Positions 26,386 to 35,674 are shown, counted from the stretch's first letter. The stretch: 64,000 nucleotides of DNA from Algibacter pacificus (GCF_008033385.1 NZ_VOGY01000004.1:310001-374000), one strand, 5' to 3'. Notes: generated by a model from the letters alone, not told the origin. A program made the numbers and translations.

Positions 26386-27039
26386 TTATTTCTTTTTAGA
26401 TTCTACCCAAGTATTAATAGTTCCAGAGCCACCAATCATACTTTTTGGAACTTCTACTACAATAGACATCACGTTAGTTCCCGCAAACGTATCGGCTCCT
26501 GGATCGTTAAAACCGTTTGCTGTACCTCCAATAATGGCAGAATATTGAGCAAAATCCATAAAAAACGGATCGTCTCTTGGTCCTGCAAAAAAGGTCATAC
26601 CCATAGTATTCGTTTCGGTTACTGCCGCTTCCCCATAAGCGGTGATATCGACCCAACCTGTATTAACTGCTGTGGTTGCAATGGTACTGTTTAGCCCTGT
26701 TTGCGATGGCGCAACGGGACCAAAAAAGTACATTTTCCCATCTCTCGGAATAGCTTGAATAACTAAGTCTTCAACATTATCACCATTGGTATCAATATTA
26801 ATTTCTACCAATACACTTTCGTCAAAGACCGCATCGGCAGAAGCACTTGGACTAATTAAACCTTGCACATTAGCAACAAACACAAGGTTATTTGTGTTTT
26901 CACCTTGAAAGGCATAAAAATCTGTAATATCACTTGAGCCACCTTGTACTGCTGGCGCATCAATATGATCTGCCGCTACAATGAAGAAGCTAGCAGCAGC
27001 CACTACCCCAATTCCTAATACTTTTTTTAGATTTTTCAT
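26386..27039 (-). CDS. DUF4331 family secreted protein
   Basis: 217 residues from the chosen ATG, which gives a clean Sec signal (MKNLKKVLGIGVVAAASFFIVAA) directly before DHIDAPAVQGGSSDITDFYAF, the N-terminal hallmark of DUF4331. An upstream ATG at 27075 would place 12 polar residues before the signal and is less likely. The protein is shorter than typical DUF4331 members, and the missing C-terminal part resembles the next gene in the unit. Secreted or periplasmic; function unknown. Confidence 0.82.
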   Translation of the reverse strand: MKNLKKVLGIGVVAAASFFIVAADHIDAPAVQGGSSDITDFYAFQGENTNNLVFVANVQGLISPSASADAVFDESVLVEINIDTNGDNVEDLVIQAIPRDGKMYFFGPVAPSQTGLNSTIATTAVNTGWVDITAYGEAAVTETNTMGMTFFAGPRDDPFFMDFAQYSAIIGGTANGFNDPGADTFAGTNVMSIVVEVPKSMIGGSGTINTWVESKKK

Positions 27040-27130
27040 AATTTTTGAAATTTTGTTAATTTTTAAATTCACCATACCTACGAAGAAATAAACAGGTCGG
27101 TTTTGTTAAAACTATGTTAAATCAAAAAAC

Positions 27131-27162
27131 TTGTTTATTATTAGATATAAAATTTATCTTTA
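27131..27162 (+). promoter_or_regulatory. Promoter of the LETM1/TerB-like gene
   Basis: TTG (27131-27133), 21 nt, then TATCTTTA (27155-27162), seven of eight with TAnnTTTG at its defined positions apart from the last base. The gene starts 24 nt later. Confidence 0.45.
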
Positions 27163-27186
27163 CTCCATATTAAAAATTAATAGAGA

Positions 27187-28359
27187 ATGAACCCATCGGC
27201 TTCTGGTTGGATAAATAAATTGCTAATAGATGTTAGTAAAAATGATGTTCTATTTAATTTAAAAAAAGACTGGTTTTACAAATCTTTAAGAGATTCTGGT
27301 TTTATATATGGAAGTAATTTAACGGTTGTTGAACATGCTTTTAACCATAAAAACCTAACTGAAGATGAGTTATGTAAAACAAATTTATGCTTAGCATTTT
27401 TATATACCCATAAAAAATCGGGCTCTAAAGTTGACTTTGTTGATAGTGTAATTGGGTTTTATTCTGCTATTAAGGAATTAAAAAGTTCTTTCTTTCAAAA
27501 CCTATTAGGTGAAAAAAAATCGAGCGAACAACTTGAAAAAATAATTAATAGGCGGGTACAAATAGATGCCAATGTTTTAACAAAAAACTTTAATTATTTT
27601 ATTATAAATGCACTGCTTTATATTGATGTTTTAGCCTACCAAACATATTTATTAGAAAACGGTATTTCAATTTCATATTTAAAAAACTTAGAAGCTGCTA
27701 TTACCTCTATTTCTTTAGAAGTACTTAATGCAAAAACCACCAAGAACAAATATGACGAAAGTTTAATTAAATTATTTGAATCTTCGTTACGCTACCAAAA
27801 CAACCAACTTATTGATTACGCTCAGGCTATAGCTATGGTAAAAACCTCTAAAGAAGCCTATTATATTTTAGATATTGCTTGTATGGCCTCGTGGACCGAC
27901 GCTATAATAGATGATAAAGAATATCAATTTCTTGTAAAATTAGGTCGCGATTTAAAACTTAATAACGAGCGTATTGCACAATCCATTAAAACGGTTAACA
28001 CGTTTTACACAACCAACAAAGATAATATTGCGCTTTTAAGTTCTAAAAACATTGTACATAGTTTTTATAACAATTCTAGCAAAATGGTACACAAACTTAT
28101 TACTAGAAATAGTAAGCGGTTGTATCGAGAATTAAAAGACAGTAAAGAGCTTATGATTCTACTAACACAATCTACCATAAGAGATTTAACGAAAGAGGAA
28201 CAAAAAAAAGTTCAAGATCAATTATTAGACATTTTTAAATCGATTCCTAGCTTAGCTATTTTTTTACTGCCCGGAGGTGCTATATTGCTGCCTTTAGTAA
28301 TTAAATTTATCCCCAAATTATTACCCTCGGCATTTGATGAGAATAGAATAAAAAAATAG
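27187..28359 (+). CDS. LETM1-/TerB-like domain protein
   Basis: 390 residues, largely helical and without a signal peptide. A middle segment (ACMASWTDAIIDDKEYQFLVKLGRDLKL, about residues 232-260) resembles the acidic TerB fold, and the C-terminus (IPSLAIFLLPGGAILLPLVIKFIPKLLPSAF) matches the ribosome-binding helix of LETM1-related proteins. Similar proteins occur singly in many Bacteroidota. A link to cation or membrane homeostasis is only suggested by the LETM1 name. It is a single-gene unit closed by a terminator. Confidence 0.72.
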   Translation: MNPSASGWINKLLIDVSKNDVLFNLKKDWFYKSLRDSGFIYGSNLTVVEHAFNHKNLTEDELCKTNLCLAFLYTHKKSGSKVDFVDSVIGFYSAIKELKSSFFQNLLGEKKSSEQLEKIINRRVQIDANVLTKNFNYFIINALLYIDVLAYQTYLLENGISISYLKNLEAAITSISLEVLNAKTTKNKYDESLIKLFESSLRYQNNQLIDYAQAIAMVKTSKEAYYILDIACMASWTDAIIDDKEYQFLVKLGRDLKLNNERIAQSIKTVNTFYTTNKDNIALLSSKNIVHSFYNNSSKMVHKLITRNSKRLYRELKDSKELMILLTQSTIRDLTKEEQKKVQDQLLDIFKSIPSLAIFLLPGGAILLPLVIKFIPKLLPSAFDENRIKK

Positions 28360-28495
28360 ATCCACATTCTTATTTAATTGTAATGACCTATAATACAATT
28401 AAAGGTACTGCAAAATATTTAAAAGTCTCCACTTCTATTATTTACAAAAGTACTAGCTAATCTTAGTTAAAAGTAAATTTAGTAATACTGAAAAA

Positions 28496-28530
28496 CAAAA
28501 AAACTCCAAGCTATAGCTTAGAGTTTTTAT
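28496..28530. terminator. Convergent bidirectional terminator
   Basis: AAAACTC (28500-28506) pairs with GAGTTTT (28521-28527), and the middle AAGCTATAGCTT is self-complementary. A residues precede it and T residues follow it. It separates the LETM1-like gene from manA, which converge here. Confidence 0.8.
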
Positions 28531-28622
28531 TACCTCTATTAAATAAATAAGGAAGCATATGTGCCAAGGTTATTATGTAACGAGATCTAAATAAGCTGTT
28601 TTTTAAAGTTTATATTAAGTTA

Positions 28623-29594
28623 TTATAGATAAATTTCTAATAAATCGGCTTGTGAAGCACTTAGTTTAACAGCCTCTATACTCGCTGGCAATAATAATGT
28701 TTCTCCTATGTTTAATGTGTAAATTTTTCCAGAATACGTGATTTCCAAATTTCCGTCAACGCACATATAAATAACGAAAGAGTCTAAATTAGAATAATCT
28801 TTTTCCAACTCATTTTCAACCTTGATAAAATTGGTTTTAAAATATGGTGAATGCACCAACTTATTAGCTGTATTCACTTTAGTTTCATAAGGTGTTTTAA
28901 ACGCGCTATGGTAAGTAAAATCTATGGCATCTAAAGCTAGATCATTATGTAATTCACGCTCTTTACCTGTTGTTGCATCTACTCTATTATAGTCGTATAT
29001 ACGGTAAGTAACGTCGGAAGTTTGCTGAATTTCGGCCAATAAAACACCAGAACCTATAGCATGAATTCGCCCTGTAGGAATATAAAAAGTATCCCCTTTT
29101 GCTACTGTTTCATGATGCATAACATTTAAAATGGTATCTTCTTCTAAATGTTTTTGGTATTCCTCCTTATTAATTTCTGTTTCAAAACCAACAATAAGTT
29201 CTGCATCTTTATCGGCTTGCATTACATACCACATTTCGTTTTTCCCAAAGGAATTATGACGTGTCTTAGCCAGCTCATTACTTGGGTGTACTTGTATGGA
29301 TAACGGCGTTTTGGCATCTATAAATTTAATAAGTAACGGAAAATCCTCACCAAAAGCACTATAAACAGCTTCGCCAACAAATGCGCCTTTAAAACTACTA
29401 ATCAATTGTTTTAGAGTTTGCCCTTTAAGTTCACCATTTAACACCTGAGTTTCATCGCCTTTTACGTCCGAAATTTCCCAAGATTCACCAATACTATTTT
29501 CACTATAATCTTTATTGAGTTGTGTTTTTAATTTTTCACCACCCCATAATCTGTATTTGTATAGTGGCTCGAATTTTAAAGGATAAAGTTTCAT
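28623..29594 (-). CDS. manA: Mannose-6-phosphate isomerase, class I
   Basis: 323 residues from MKLYPLKFEPLYKYRLWGG, the usual start of this family; an upstream ATG at 29636 would overlap the LacI gene and add an unconserved tail. The zinc site includes QVHPSNELA near residue 97, and GRIHAIGSGVLLAEIQQTSD is the conserved cupin core. It interconverts mannose-6-phosphate and fructose-6-phosphate, which supplies GDP-mannose for the gmd/fcl and AlgD-like steps encoded further on. It follows the LacI-type gene, with the start 16 bp past its stop. Confidence 0.92.
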   Translation of the reverse strand: MKLYPLKFEPLYKYRLWGGEKLKTQLNKDYSENSIGESWEISDVKGDETQVLNGELKGQTLKQLISSFKGAFVGEAVYSAFGEDFPLLIKFIDAKTPLSIQVHPSNELAKTRHNSFGKNEMWYVMQADKDAELIVGFETEINKEEYQKHLEEDTILNVMHHETVAKGDTFYIPTGRIHAIGSGVLLAEIQQTSDVTYRIYDYNRVDATTGKERELHNDLALDAIDFTYHSAFKTPYETKVNTANKLVHSPYFKTNFIKVENELEKDYSNLDSFVIYMCVDGNLEITYSGKIYTLNIGETLLLPASIEAVKLSASQADLLEIYL

Positions 29595-29610
29595 TTGATT
29601 TGATTTTAAT

Positions 29611-30627
29611 TTATTTTTTGGATGAATTTCGTTCAATTAAATGTGCATCTATTAATATGGTATGTTCTGGTTGAGCCCAATCTTTACTTACTATATGCTT
29701 CAAAACTAATTGAGTGGCTACTTTTCCAATCTCAAATCCAGATTGGTCAATAGTGGTAAGTGAAGGTTCTATAATTTCCGAAACGGGTTCGTTACTAAAA
29801 CCAACAAAAGCTATAGTTTCTGGTATTTTTATATGCTGCTCTTTTACATATTTCATAGCACCGATAGCGGATAAATCGTTTGCTGCAAATACACCATCAA
29901 TAGGAATATTTTTAGTTAATAATTTTTGCATGCTAATATAACCATCTTGCTCCATAAGTCGAGAACTATTAACATATTCTTCGTAATAAATAATACCATA
30001 TTGCTTTAATGCCGCTTTATATCCCTCAAATCTGTTTTTATAAATTTCTAATTCTTGTGGTCCTGATAAATGCACTATATGTTTACAACCTTGCAAAATT
30101 AAATGTTCAGTAGCATCAAAACCGCCTTTAAAATCATCAATGAGCACATTACTAAATCCTGAAATATCGCAATGTCTGTCAAAAAAAATAACTGGTATTC
30201 TACTATTTTTTAAGTTTTCTAAATGGTCGTAATTCAAGGTTTCCATTGAAACCGAAATTAATAAGCCATCTACCCTGTTTGCAACTAAACCGTCTACTAT
30301 TTTTTTTTCACGCTCCAACTGTTCTAACGACTGGCAGATAATAACATTATATCCCGCTAAATACGCGGTTTCTTCAATACCTTGTATAGCCGAAGAAAAA
30401 AAATGACGAGATATCCTAGGCACCACAACCCCTATAGTGTTTGTAATATTTTTACGCAAATTAGACGCCAACATATTACGCTGATAGCCTAATTCTTGTG
30501 CCTTAGATAAAACCCTAACTTTTGTGGCTTTTGTTACTCTAGGACTATCATTTAAGGCTCGAGATACCGTAGAACTATCTATCCTTAAAGCCTTTGCAAT
30601 ATCGTGTATAGTAGGTTTATTACTCAA
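29611..30627 (-). CDS. LacI-family transcription regulator
   Basis: 338 residues: HTH at the N-terminus (IHDIAKALRIDSSTVSRALNDSP), hinge helix ASNLRKNITNTIGVVVPR, and a periplasmic-binding-like effector domain. It is divergent from kduI and a central-CG palindrome overlaps the kduI promoter, so it probably represses the uronate genes and releases on a pathway sugar. It may also regulate itself and manA, which follows on the same strand. Effector not predictable. Confidence 0.92.
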   Translation of the reverse strand: MSNKPTIHDIAKALRIDSSTVSRALNDSPRVTKATKVRVLSKAQELGYQRNMLASNLRKNITNTIGVVVPRISRHFFSSAIQGIEETAYLAGYNVIICQSLEQLEREKKIVDGLVANRVDGLLISVSMETLNYDHLENLKNSRIPVIFFDRHCDISGFSNVLIDDFKGGFDATEHLILQGCKHIVHLSGPQELEIYKNRFEGYKAALKQYGIIYYEEYVNSSRLMEQDGYISMQKLLTKNIPIDGVFAANDLSAIGAMKYVKEQHIKIPETIAFVGFSNEPVSEIIEPSLTTIDQSGFEIGKVATQLVLKHIVSKDWAQPEHTILIDAHLIERNSSKK

Positions 30628-30678
30628 TAGTGATTAATTGAAAAAAATGCGTTTAGTACTCACAAATATAACAAAATC

Positions 30679-30714
30679 CAATCGATTGTATTTCGATTAA
30701 ATTTATTATATTTA
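30679..30714 (+). promoter_or_regulatory. kduI promoter with overlapping LacI-type operator
   Basis: CAATCGATTG (30679-30688) is a perfect 10-bp palindrome with the central CG typical of LacI-family operators. Its right end supplies the TTG (30686-30688) of a TTG-N18-TATATTTA (30707-30714) promoter for kduI. A repressor bound here would cover the -33 element. Only this one clear operator is visible in the 129-bp divergent gap. Confidence 0.65.
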
Positions 30715-30756
30715 CGTCATAAAAACATTGCAAATTTTATTTAAAAACTAGATATC

Positions 30757-31599
30757 ATGAAAACCAATTATGAAGTACGCTATGCAGCATCACCACAGGA
30801 TGTAAAATCGTATGATACTACAAGATTAAGAGATGAATTTTTAATTGATAATTTAATGTCTCCAGACGAAGTTAATTTAGTGTATTCTCATTACGACAGA
30901 TTTATTTCTGGTAGTGCAGTTCCGGTAAACGAAGCCTTAACACTTGAATCTATAGACCCTTTAAAAGCAGATTATTTTCTTGAACGTCGGGAATTAGGAA
31001 TCATTAATATTGGTGGATCGGGCACGGTAACGGTTGATGGCCAATTATTCCATTTAGATAATCGCGAAGCTTTATATGTTGGTCGTGGAAATAAAGAAAT
31101 TGTTTTTACTAGTGCATCTAGTGACGCTCCCGCTTTATTTTATTTAAACTCTACGCCTGCTCATAAAGAGTATCCAAACAAAAAAATTGGAATTAACGAT
31201 GTTGAAGTTGTGGAGTTAGGAGCGCCAGAAACCGCAAATGCAAGAACGCTTAGAAAATACATAGTAAACAGCGTTGTCGATGTTTGCCAATTACAAATGG
31301 GAATGACCGAATTAAAAACAGGTTCTGTTTGGAACACCATGCCAGCTCACGTACACGATAGAAGGATGGAAGTTTACTTCTATTTTGATGTACCAAAAGA
31401 CCAATCTGTGTGTCACTTTATGGGGCAACCTGAAGAAACACGTCATATTTGGATGCAAAATAACCAAGCTGTTATTTCACCCGCATGGTCTATACATTCA
31501 GGTTCTGGAACAAGCAACTACACTTTTATTTGGGGCATGGCCGGTGAAAACTTAGATTATGGCGATATGGATCATTGCAAAATAACCGAATTAAAATAA
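30757..31599 (+). CDS. kduI: 5-dehydro-4-deoxy-D-glucuronate isomerase
   Basis: 280 residues, full length for KduI. The zinc-binding cupin core is visible as MPAHVHDRRMEVYFYFD (about residues 197-213). KduI isomerises 5-keto-4-deoxyuronate, the product of uronate lyases acting on pectin, ulvan or glycosaminoglycans, to 2,5-diketo-3-deoxygluconate. kduD follows immediately, then a DUF4861 lipoprotein. No lyase gene lies in the window, so the parent polysaccharide cannot be named. Regulation by the divergent LacI protein is likely. Confidence 0.96.
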   Translation: MKTNYEVRYAASPQDVKSYDTTRLRDEFLIDNLMSPDEVNLVYSHYDRFISGSAVPVNEALTLESIDPLKADYFLERRELGIINIGGSGTVTVDGQLFHLDNREALYVGRGNKEIVFTSASSDAPALFYLNSTPAHKEYPNKKIGINDVEVVELGAPETANARTLRKYIVNSVVDVCQLQMGMTELKTGSVWNTMPAHVHDRRMEVYFYFDVPKDQSVCHFMGQPEETRHIWMQNNQAVISPAWSIHSGSGTSNYTFIWGMAGENLDYGDMDHCKITELK

Positions 31600-31604
31600 T
31601 AAAA

Positions 31605-32399
31605 ATGTCAATAAACTTATTTAATTTAACAGGAAAAGTAGCCCTTATTACAGGGGGTACTCATGGTTTAGGACAAGCCATGGCTGAAGGTTTAGGTAAC
31701 GCTGGTGCTACTTTAGTTATCAACGGGGCATCATCTCAAGACAAACTAGACACGGCCGTAGAACACTATAAATCTCTTGGCATTAAAGCTTCTGGATATC
31801 TTTTTGATGTTACAGACGAAGCTCAAGTTATAAAAAATATTGCCGCAATTGAAAAAGAAGTTGGCAATATTGATATTCTAGTAAACAACGCTGGGATTAT
31901 TAAAAGAACACCTCTTGAAGATATGGAGGTTGAAGATTTTGAAGCTGTAATAAAAGTAGATTTAGTAAGCCCGTTCATTATGTCTAAGCACGTTGTAAAA
32001 GGCATGATAAAACGTAAAGAAGGTAAAATAATCAACATCTGCTCAATGATGAGTGAACTTGGCCGAAACACTGTTGGCGCTTACGCGGCGGCAAAAGGAG
32101 GCTTAAAAATGTTAACTCAAAACATGGCAACAGAGTGGGCTAAACACAATATTCAAACTAATGGTATTGGTCCTGGATATTTTGCAACCACGCAAACGGC
32201 TCCAATTCGTGTAGATGGCCATCCTTTTAACGATTTTATCATTAACAGAACACCTGCTGCACGTTGGGGAAACCCAGAAGATTTGCAAGGCGCAGCTATA
32301 TTCTTAAGTTCAAAAGCTAGTGATTTTGTTAATGGGCAAGTGGTTTATGTAGATGGTGGCATTCTTGCAACTATAGGTAAACCTTCTAATGAAGATTAA
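31605..32399 (+). CDS. kduD: 2-dehydro-3-deoxy-D-gluconate 5-dehydrogenase
   Basis: 264-residue short-chain dehydrogenase with the cofactor loop TGGTHGLGQAMAEG, NNAG and the catalytic YAAAK. It reduces 2,5-diketo-3-deoxygluconate to KDG with NAD(P)H, the step after KduI. The start at MSINLFNLTGKVALIT gives a 5-bp gap to kduI; an upstream ATG inside kduI is not plausible. The order kduI-kduD-DUF4861 suggests one transcript. Confidence 0.95.
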   Translation: MSINLFNLTGKVALITGGTHGLGQAMAEGLGNAGATLVINGASSQDKLDTAVEHYKSLGIKASGYLFDVTDEAQVIKNIAAIEKEVGNIDILVNNAGIIKRTPLEDMEVEDFEAVIKVDLVSPFIMSKHVVKGMIKRKEGKIINICSMMSELGRNTVGAYAAAKGGLKMLTQNMATEWAKHNIQTNGIGPGYFATTQTAPIRVDGHPFNDFIINRTPAARWGNPEDLQGAAIFLSSKASDFVNGQVVYVDGGILATIGKPSNED

Positions 32400-32411
32400 T
32401 TTAATTAAAAT

Positions 32412-33590
32412 ATGATGCATAGAAACAAATTCTTAGTTGGTATACTTTGCGCTGCTATTCTTTCTTCTTGTAATCAAAAAGAAAACACTAAAGCTATTGT
32501 TGTAAAAAACACTTTAGATTTTGAAAAAACTTTTGAAACAGTAGAGTTAACCAGTGCTTTTTTAAACGTAACCGACCTAAACACCGTTGGTATTCGCGAT
32601 ACTGAAAACGATGCTTTACAAGTAACGCAAACCGTAGATATTGATGGAGATGGCACGATGGATGAAATTTTATTTCAACCTAAAATTGCTGCAAATTCTG
32701 AAAAGATATACGAAATTGTAACCATTACGGAAGCCGAAAAACCAAAAGCTAAAGACCTTTGCTATTCACGCTTTGTACCAGAACGTACAGACGATTATAC
32801 TTGGGAAAACAATAGAGTTGCTTTTCGTGTTTACGGACCTGTAGCACAAAAAATGATTGAAGATGGCACACCTGGCGGCACACTCTCTAGTGGTGTTGAT
32901 GCTTGGTTAAAAAAAGTAGAATATCCAATTATTAATAATTGGTACAAAAAGAATGCTATTAAACGTGGGGCATATCATGAAGATTCTCCAGAAGGCCGTG
33001 ATAATTTCCATGTAGGTGTTAGTAGAGGTGTTGGTGGTATTGCTGTAAAATCGGACACATCATATTATACCTCTAAAAACTACACCAAATGGAGAACCAT
33101 TACCACTGGCCCTCTTAGAACTAGTTTTTATTTAGAATACGCCAATTGGAATGCTAATGGAAAAACGATTAAAGAATCAAAAGTTATTAGCTTAGATTTA
33201 GGAAGTAATTTCTCTAAATTCACCACCCATATTGAAGGTACAGACACTATTTCTGCTGGTTTAACCTTACATGAAAAAGACGGTAAAGTTAACGGCAACC
33301 AAGCACATGGCTGGTTAAGCTACTGGCAACCTCATTTTGAAACAGAATTAGGTACTGCTATTATAGCTCCAAAAGGCACTTTTTTGGGTTTTGAAACATA
33401 CGACACAAACCAAAAAGATTTAAGTAACGCGTATGCACATTTAAAAGTGACAAACAACGAAGTGGTTTATTATTCTGGTTTTGCTTGGAGTGAAAGTAAA
33501 CAATTTAAAAACCAACAAGAATGGGAATCTTATTTAGATAAGTTTTCAAAACAAATAAATACACCTTTAGAAGTCACTTTGAAGGAGTAA
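32412..33590 (+). CDS. DUF4861 family lipoprotein
   Basis: 392 residues with a lipoprotein signal (LVGILCAAILSSC). The body (DIDGDGTMDEILFQP, RFVPERTDDYTWENNRVAFRVYGP, GRGVGG-type loops and YHEDSPEGRDNFHVG) fits the DUF4861 family, which is frequent in uronate-polysaccharide utilisation loci of Bacteroidota. It may be an exported enzyme acting on uronate oligosaccharides, but no activity is established that I know. Third gene of the kdu unit, closed by a long hairpin. Confidence 0.85.
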   Translation: MMHRNKFLVGILCAAILSSCNQKENTKAIVVKNTLDFEKTFETVELTSAFLNVTDLNTVGIRDTENDALQVTQTVDIDGDGTMDEILFQPKIAANSEKIYEIVTITEAEKPKAKDLCYSRFVPERTDDYTWENNRVAFRVYGPVAQKMIEDGTPGGTLSSGVDAWLKKVEYPIINNWYKKNAIKRGAYHEDSPEGRDNFHVGVSRGVGGIAVKSDTSYYTSKNYTKWRTITTGPLRTSFYLEYANWNANGKTIKESKVISLDLGSNFSKFTTHIEGTDTISAGLTLHEKDGKVNGNQAHGWLSYWQPHFETELGTAIIAPKGTFLGFETYDTNQKDLSNAYAHLKVTNNEVVYYSGFAWSESKQFKNQQEWESYLDKFSKQINTPLEVTLKE

Positions 33591-33615
33591 TTTTTCCTCC
33601 AAAGTTTTTATATTT

Positions 33616-33671
33616 AAAAAAAAGTGATTATTTTTTCTTTTAAAATAAAGAAAAAATAATCACTTTTTTTT
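33616..33671 (+). terminator. Long hairpin terminator of the kdu operon
   Basis: A 25-bp perfect inverted repeat (33616-33640 with 33647-33671) with a 6-base loop, ending in eight T residues. The core is AAGTGATTATTTTTTC. The flanking A tract makes it potentially bidirectional. Confidence 0.9.
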
Positions 33672-33835
33672 GCTTAAATATGGTGTGTATTTTTATAAAA
33701 AATAATTAGCCATTAGGGTATCCTGTTTTACTAATTAACTTAACAAATTTTATTGTTTTTTTTTAAAGTTTCAACCTAAAAAAGAGTTATCTTAAACCTC
33801 ATCTTCCTTTTTCCAAATAATCTTCATTTAAAAAT

Positions 33836-33843
33836 TAAATTTG
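33836..33843 (+). promoter_or_regulatory. -7 element upstream of the KdpD-like kinase
   Basis: TAAATTTG is a perfect TAnnTTTG, 9 nt before the TTG start codon of the kinase. No TTG stands at the -33 distance. With a start point about 5 nt later the transcript would have almost no leader. Confidence 0.4.
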
Positions 33844-33852
33844 TAATAAAAA

Positions 33853-34935
33853 TTGGATTTACTAAAAACTAGAAAATACAGCAAAAAAAAACAATCCTTA
33901 ATAAGTATTTTAACCATAATAATAAGTGCATTCTTGTGCTTTTTATTAGTAGATTATATAGGGTATAGAGCTGTACCCCTCATTCTTCTATTAATTGTTT
34001 CTGTTAATGCGGTTTTATTTGATATTTTACCAGTAATGCTCTCTGCTTTATTAAGTGCTTTAATATGGAATTTTTTCTTTATTCCCCCCATTTTTAACCT
34101 CTATGTTGGCACACCAGAAGACGGACTTATGTTTTTAATGTATTTTGTAATAGCCTTAATAAACACTGTTTTTACCTATAAAATTAGGGAAATAGAACAA
34201 AAAGAAAGAGACCAAGAAGAAAAAGCCAAAGCTATAAAATTATACAACACATTACTTAGCTCACTCTCACATGAACTAAGAACGCCAATATCAACGATTA
34301 TTGGAGCCATTGATACTATTAAAGATCATAAAACAACACTTTCTGAAAATAATAAAAATGAACTTTATTCTGAAATTGAAATTGCTAGTTTTAGATTAAA
34401 TAGACAGGTAGAAAATTTATTAAGCATGAGCCGGCTAGAAGCAGGCTTTATTCAACCCAAAAAAGATTGGTGTGATTTAAATGAGCTTACTTTTACAGTT
34501 ATTAGGAACATTAAAGACGAAACCATTCCACATAAAATTGAATTCAATCCAAATGAACATTTACCTTTAGTTAAATTAGATAGTGGACTAATAGAGCAAA
34601 TTATTTATAACATTATTCACAATGCAACCCAATATACGCCAAAACATTCTACAATAATAATTAAATTAAGTCGCAGCGAAACGGCATGTAATATTGAAAT
34701 TTCCGATAACGGAAAAGGATTCCCAAAAAATGAAATAAATTTTGTTTTTGACAAATTTTACCGCGTAAATAACACCTCGACAGGAGGAACAGGCCTAGGG
34801 CTATCCATTGTTAAAGGTTTTTCTGAATCAATGAACGGAACTGTTAGTTTAGAAAATTTACCGCAAGGTGGCGCAAAATTCAGCATTAAAATTCCTTGCG
34901 ACTTTTCAAAAAACACTAACTTTGAATATGAATAA
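33853..34935 (+). CDS. KdpD-like sensor histidine kinase lacking the N-terminal KdpD/Usp domains
   Basis: 360 residues: four N-terminal membrane helices of the DUF4118 type found in KdpD, then HisKA with SSLSHELRTPIS and HATPase with NIIHNATQYTPK and GTGLGLSIVKGF. Classical KdpD is about 890 residues; the cytosolic KdpD and Usp sensor part is absent. The start must be TTG, because the first in-frame ATG is near residue 61, inside the second helix. It overlaps the regulator gene by 8 bp. Senses K+ or turgor by analogy only. Confidence 0.85.
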   Translation: MDLLKTRKYSKKKQSLISILTIIISAFLCFLLVDYIGYRAVPLILLLIVSVNAVLFDILPVMLSALLSALIWNFFFIPPIFNLYVGTPEDGLMFLMYFVIALINTVFTYKIREIEQKERDQEEKAKAIKLYNTLLSSLSHELRTPISTIIGAIDTIKDHKTTLSENNKNELYSEIEIASFRLNRQVENLLSMSRLEAGFIQPKKDWCDLNELTFTVIRNIKDETIPHKIEFNPNEHLPLVKLDSGLIEQIIYNIIHNATQYTPKHSTIIIKLSRSETACNIEISDNGKGFPKNEINFVFDKFYRVNNTSTGGTGLGLSIVKGFSESMNGTVSLENLPQGGAKFSIKIPCDFSKNTNFEYE

Positions 34936-35605
34936 GGCTGAAATACTCATTATAGATGATGAACCCCAAATTAGAAAATTACTTCAAATAAATTTAGAAA
35001 GTAATAACTATAAAGTAATTCAAGCAAGTACAGGTAAAGAAGGCTTAGCTTTATCTGCAAATCATTTACCCAACTTAATTTTACTAGACATTGGCTTACC
35101 AGATAAAAACGGGCAACAGGTATTAACAGAATTAAGAGAATGGTATAATAACCCTATTATTATACTCTCTGTACAGGATAACGAAACGGATATTGTTACA
35201 GCACTAGACCATGGTGCAACCGATTATTTAACAAAACCATTTAGAACAGGAGAGTTACTAGCTAGGATACGCTCTGCAATTCGACGAAGCCAAAATACGA
35301 AAAACATAACCAGCATTATTTGCGGAGATATTGAAATTAATTTGGTTACACGCCAAGTGAAAAAAAATTCTGAAACCATTAAACTCACTTCAACAGAATA
35401 TAACTTATTAGCTTTATTTGCTAAAAACGAAGGAAAGGTTTTAACTCATCAATTTATTCTCAAAGAAATTTGGGGCTATAGCTACCAAAATGAAACACAA
35501 TACTTAAGAGTATTTGTAGGCAACCTGCGAAAAAAATTAGAAATTAACCCAAATAATCCGCAACATTTTATAACAGAAAGTGGTGTAGGCTATCGCTTTC
35601 AATAA
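34928..35605 (+). CDS. KdpE-like response regulator, OmpR family
   Basis: 225 residues: receiver with IIDDEPQIR, phospho-Asp in LILLDIGLPDKNG, and KPF lysine, then a winged helix (LTSTEYNLLALFAKNEGKVLTHQFILKEIWG ... ESGVGYRF). The start overlaps the kinase stop, so both are coupled. An upstream ATG at 34868 lies within the kinase domain and is rejected. Direct repeats of KdpE type follow 1-20 bp after its stop, in front of the potassium transporter genes, which suggests the target. Confidence 0.9.
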   Translation: MNKAEILIIDDEPQIRKLLQINLESNNYKVIQASTGKEGLALSANHLPNLILLDIGLPDKNGQQVLTELREWYNNPIIILSVQDNETDIVTALDHGATDYLTKPFRTGELLARIRSAIRRSQNTKNITSIICGDIEINLVTRQVKKNSETIKLTSTEYNLLALFAKNEGKVLTHQFILKEIWGYSYQNETQYLRVFVGNLRKKLEINPNNPQHFITESGVGYRFQ

Positions 35606-35674
35606 TCTTTATAAAATCTTTATACAAAACTACTAAACCTTAATTTTTTACTTATACCATTCACCAGATCTTTG
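35605..35674 (+). promoter_or_regulatory. KdpE-type direct repeat and promoter of the potassium transporter unit
   Basis: ATCTTTATA occurs at 35605-35613 and again at 35616-35624, an 11-bp period as expected for OmpR-family dimers; E. coli KdpE reads TTTATA-N5-TTTACA. A -7-like box GATCTTTG stands at 35667-35674, so the repeat centre lies about 64 nt upstream of the probable start point. No clear -33 TTG. Confidence 0.5.
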
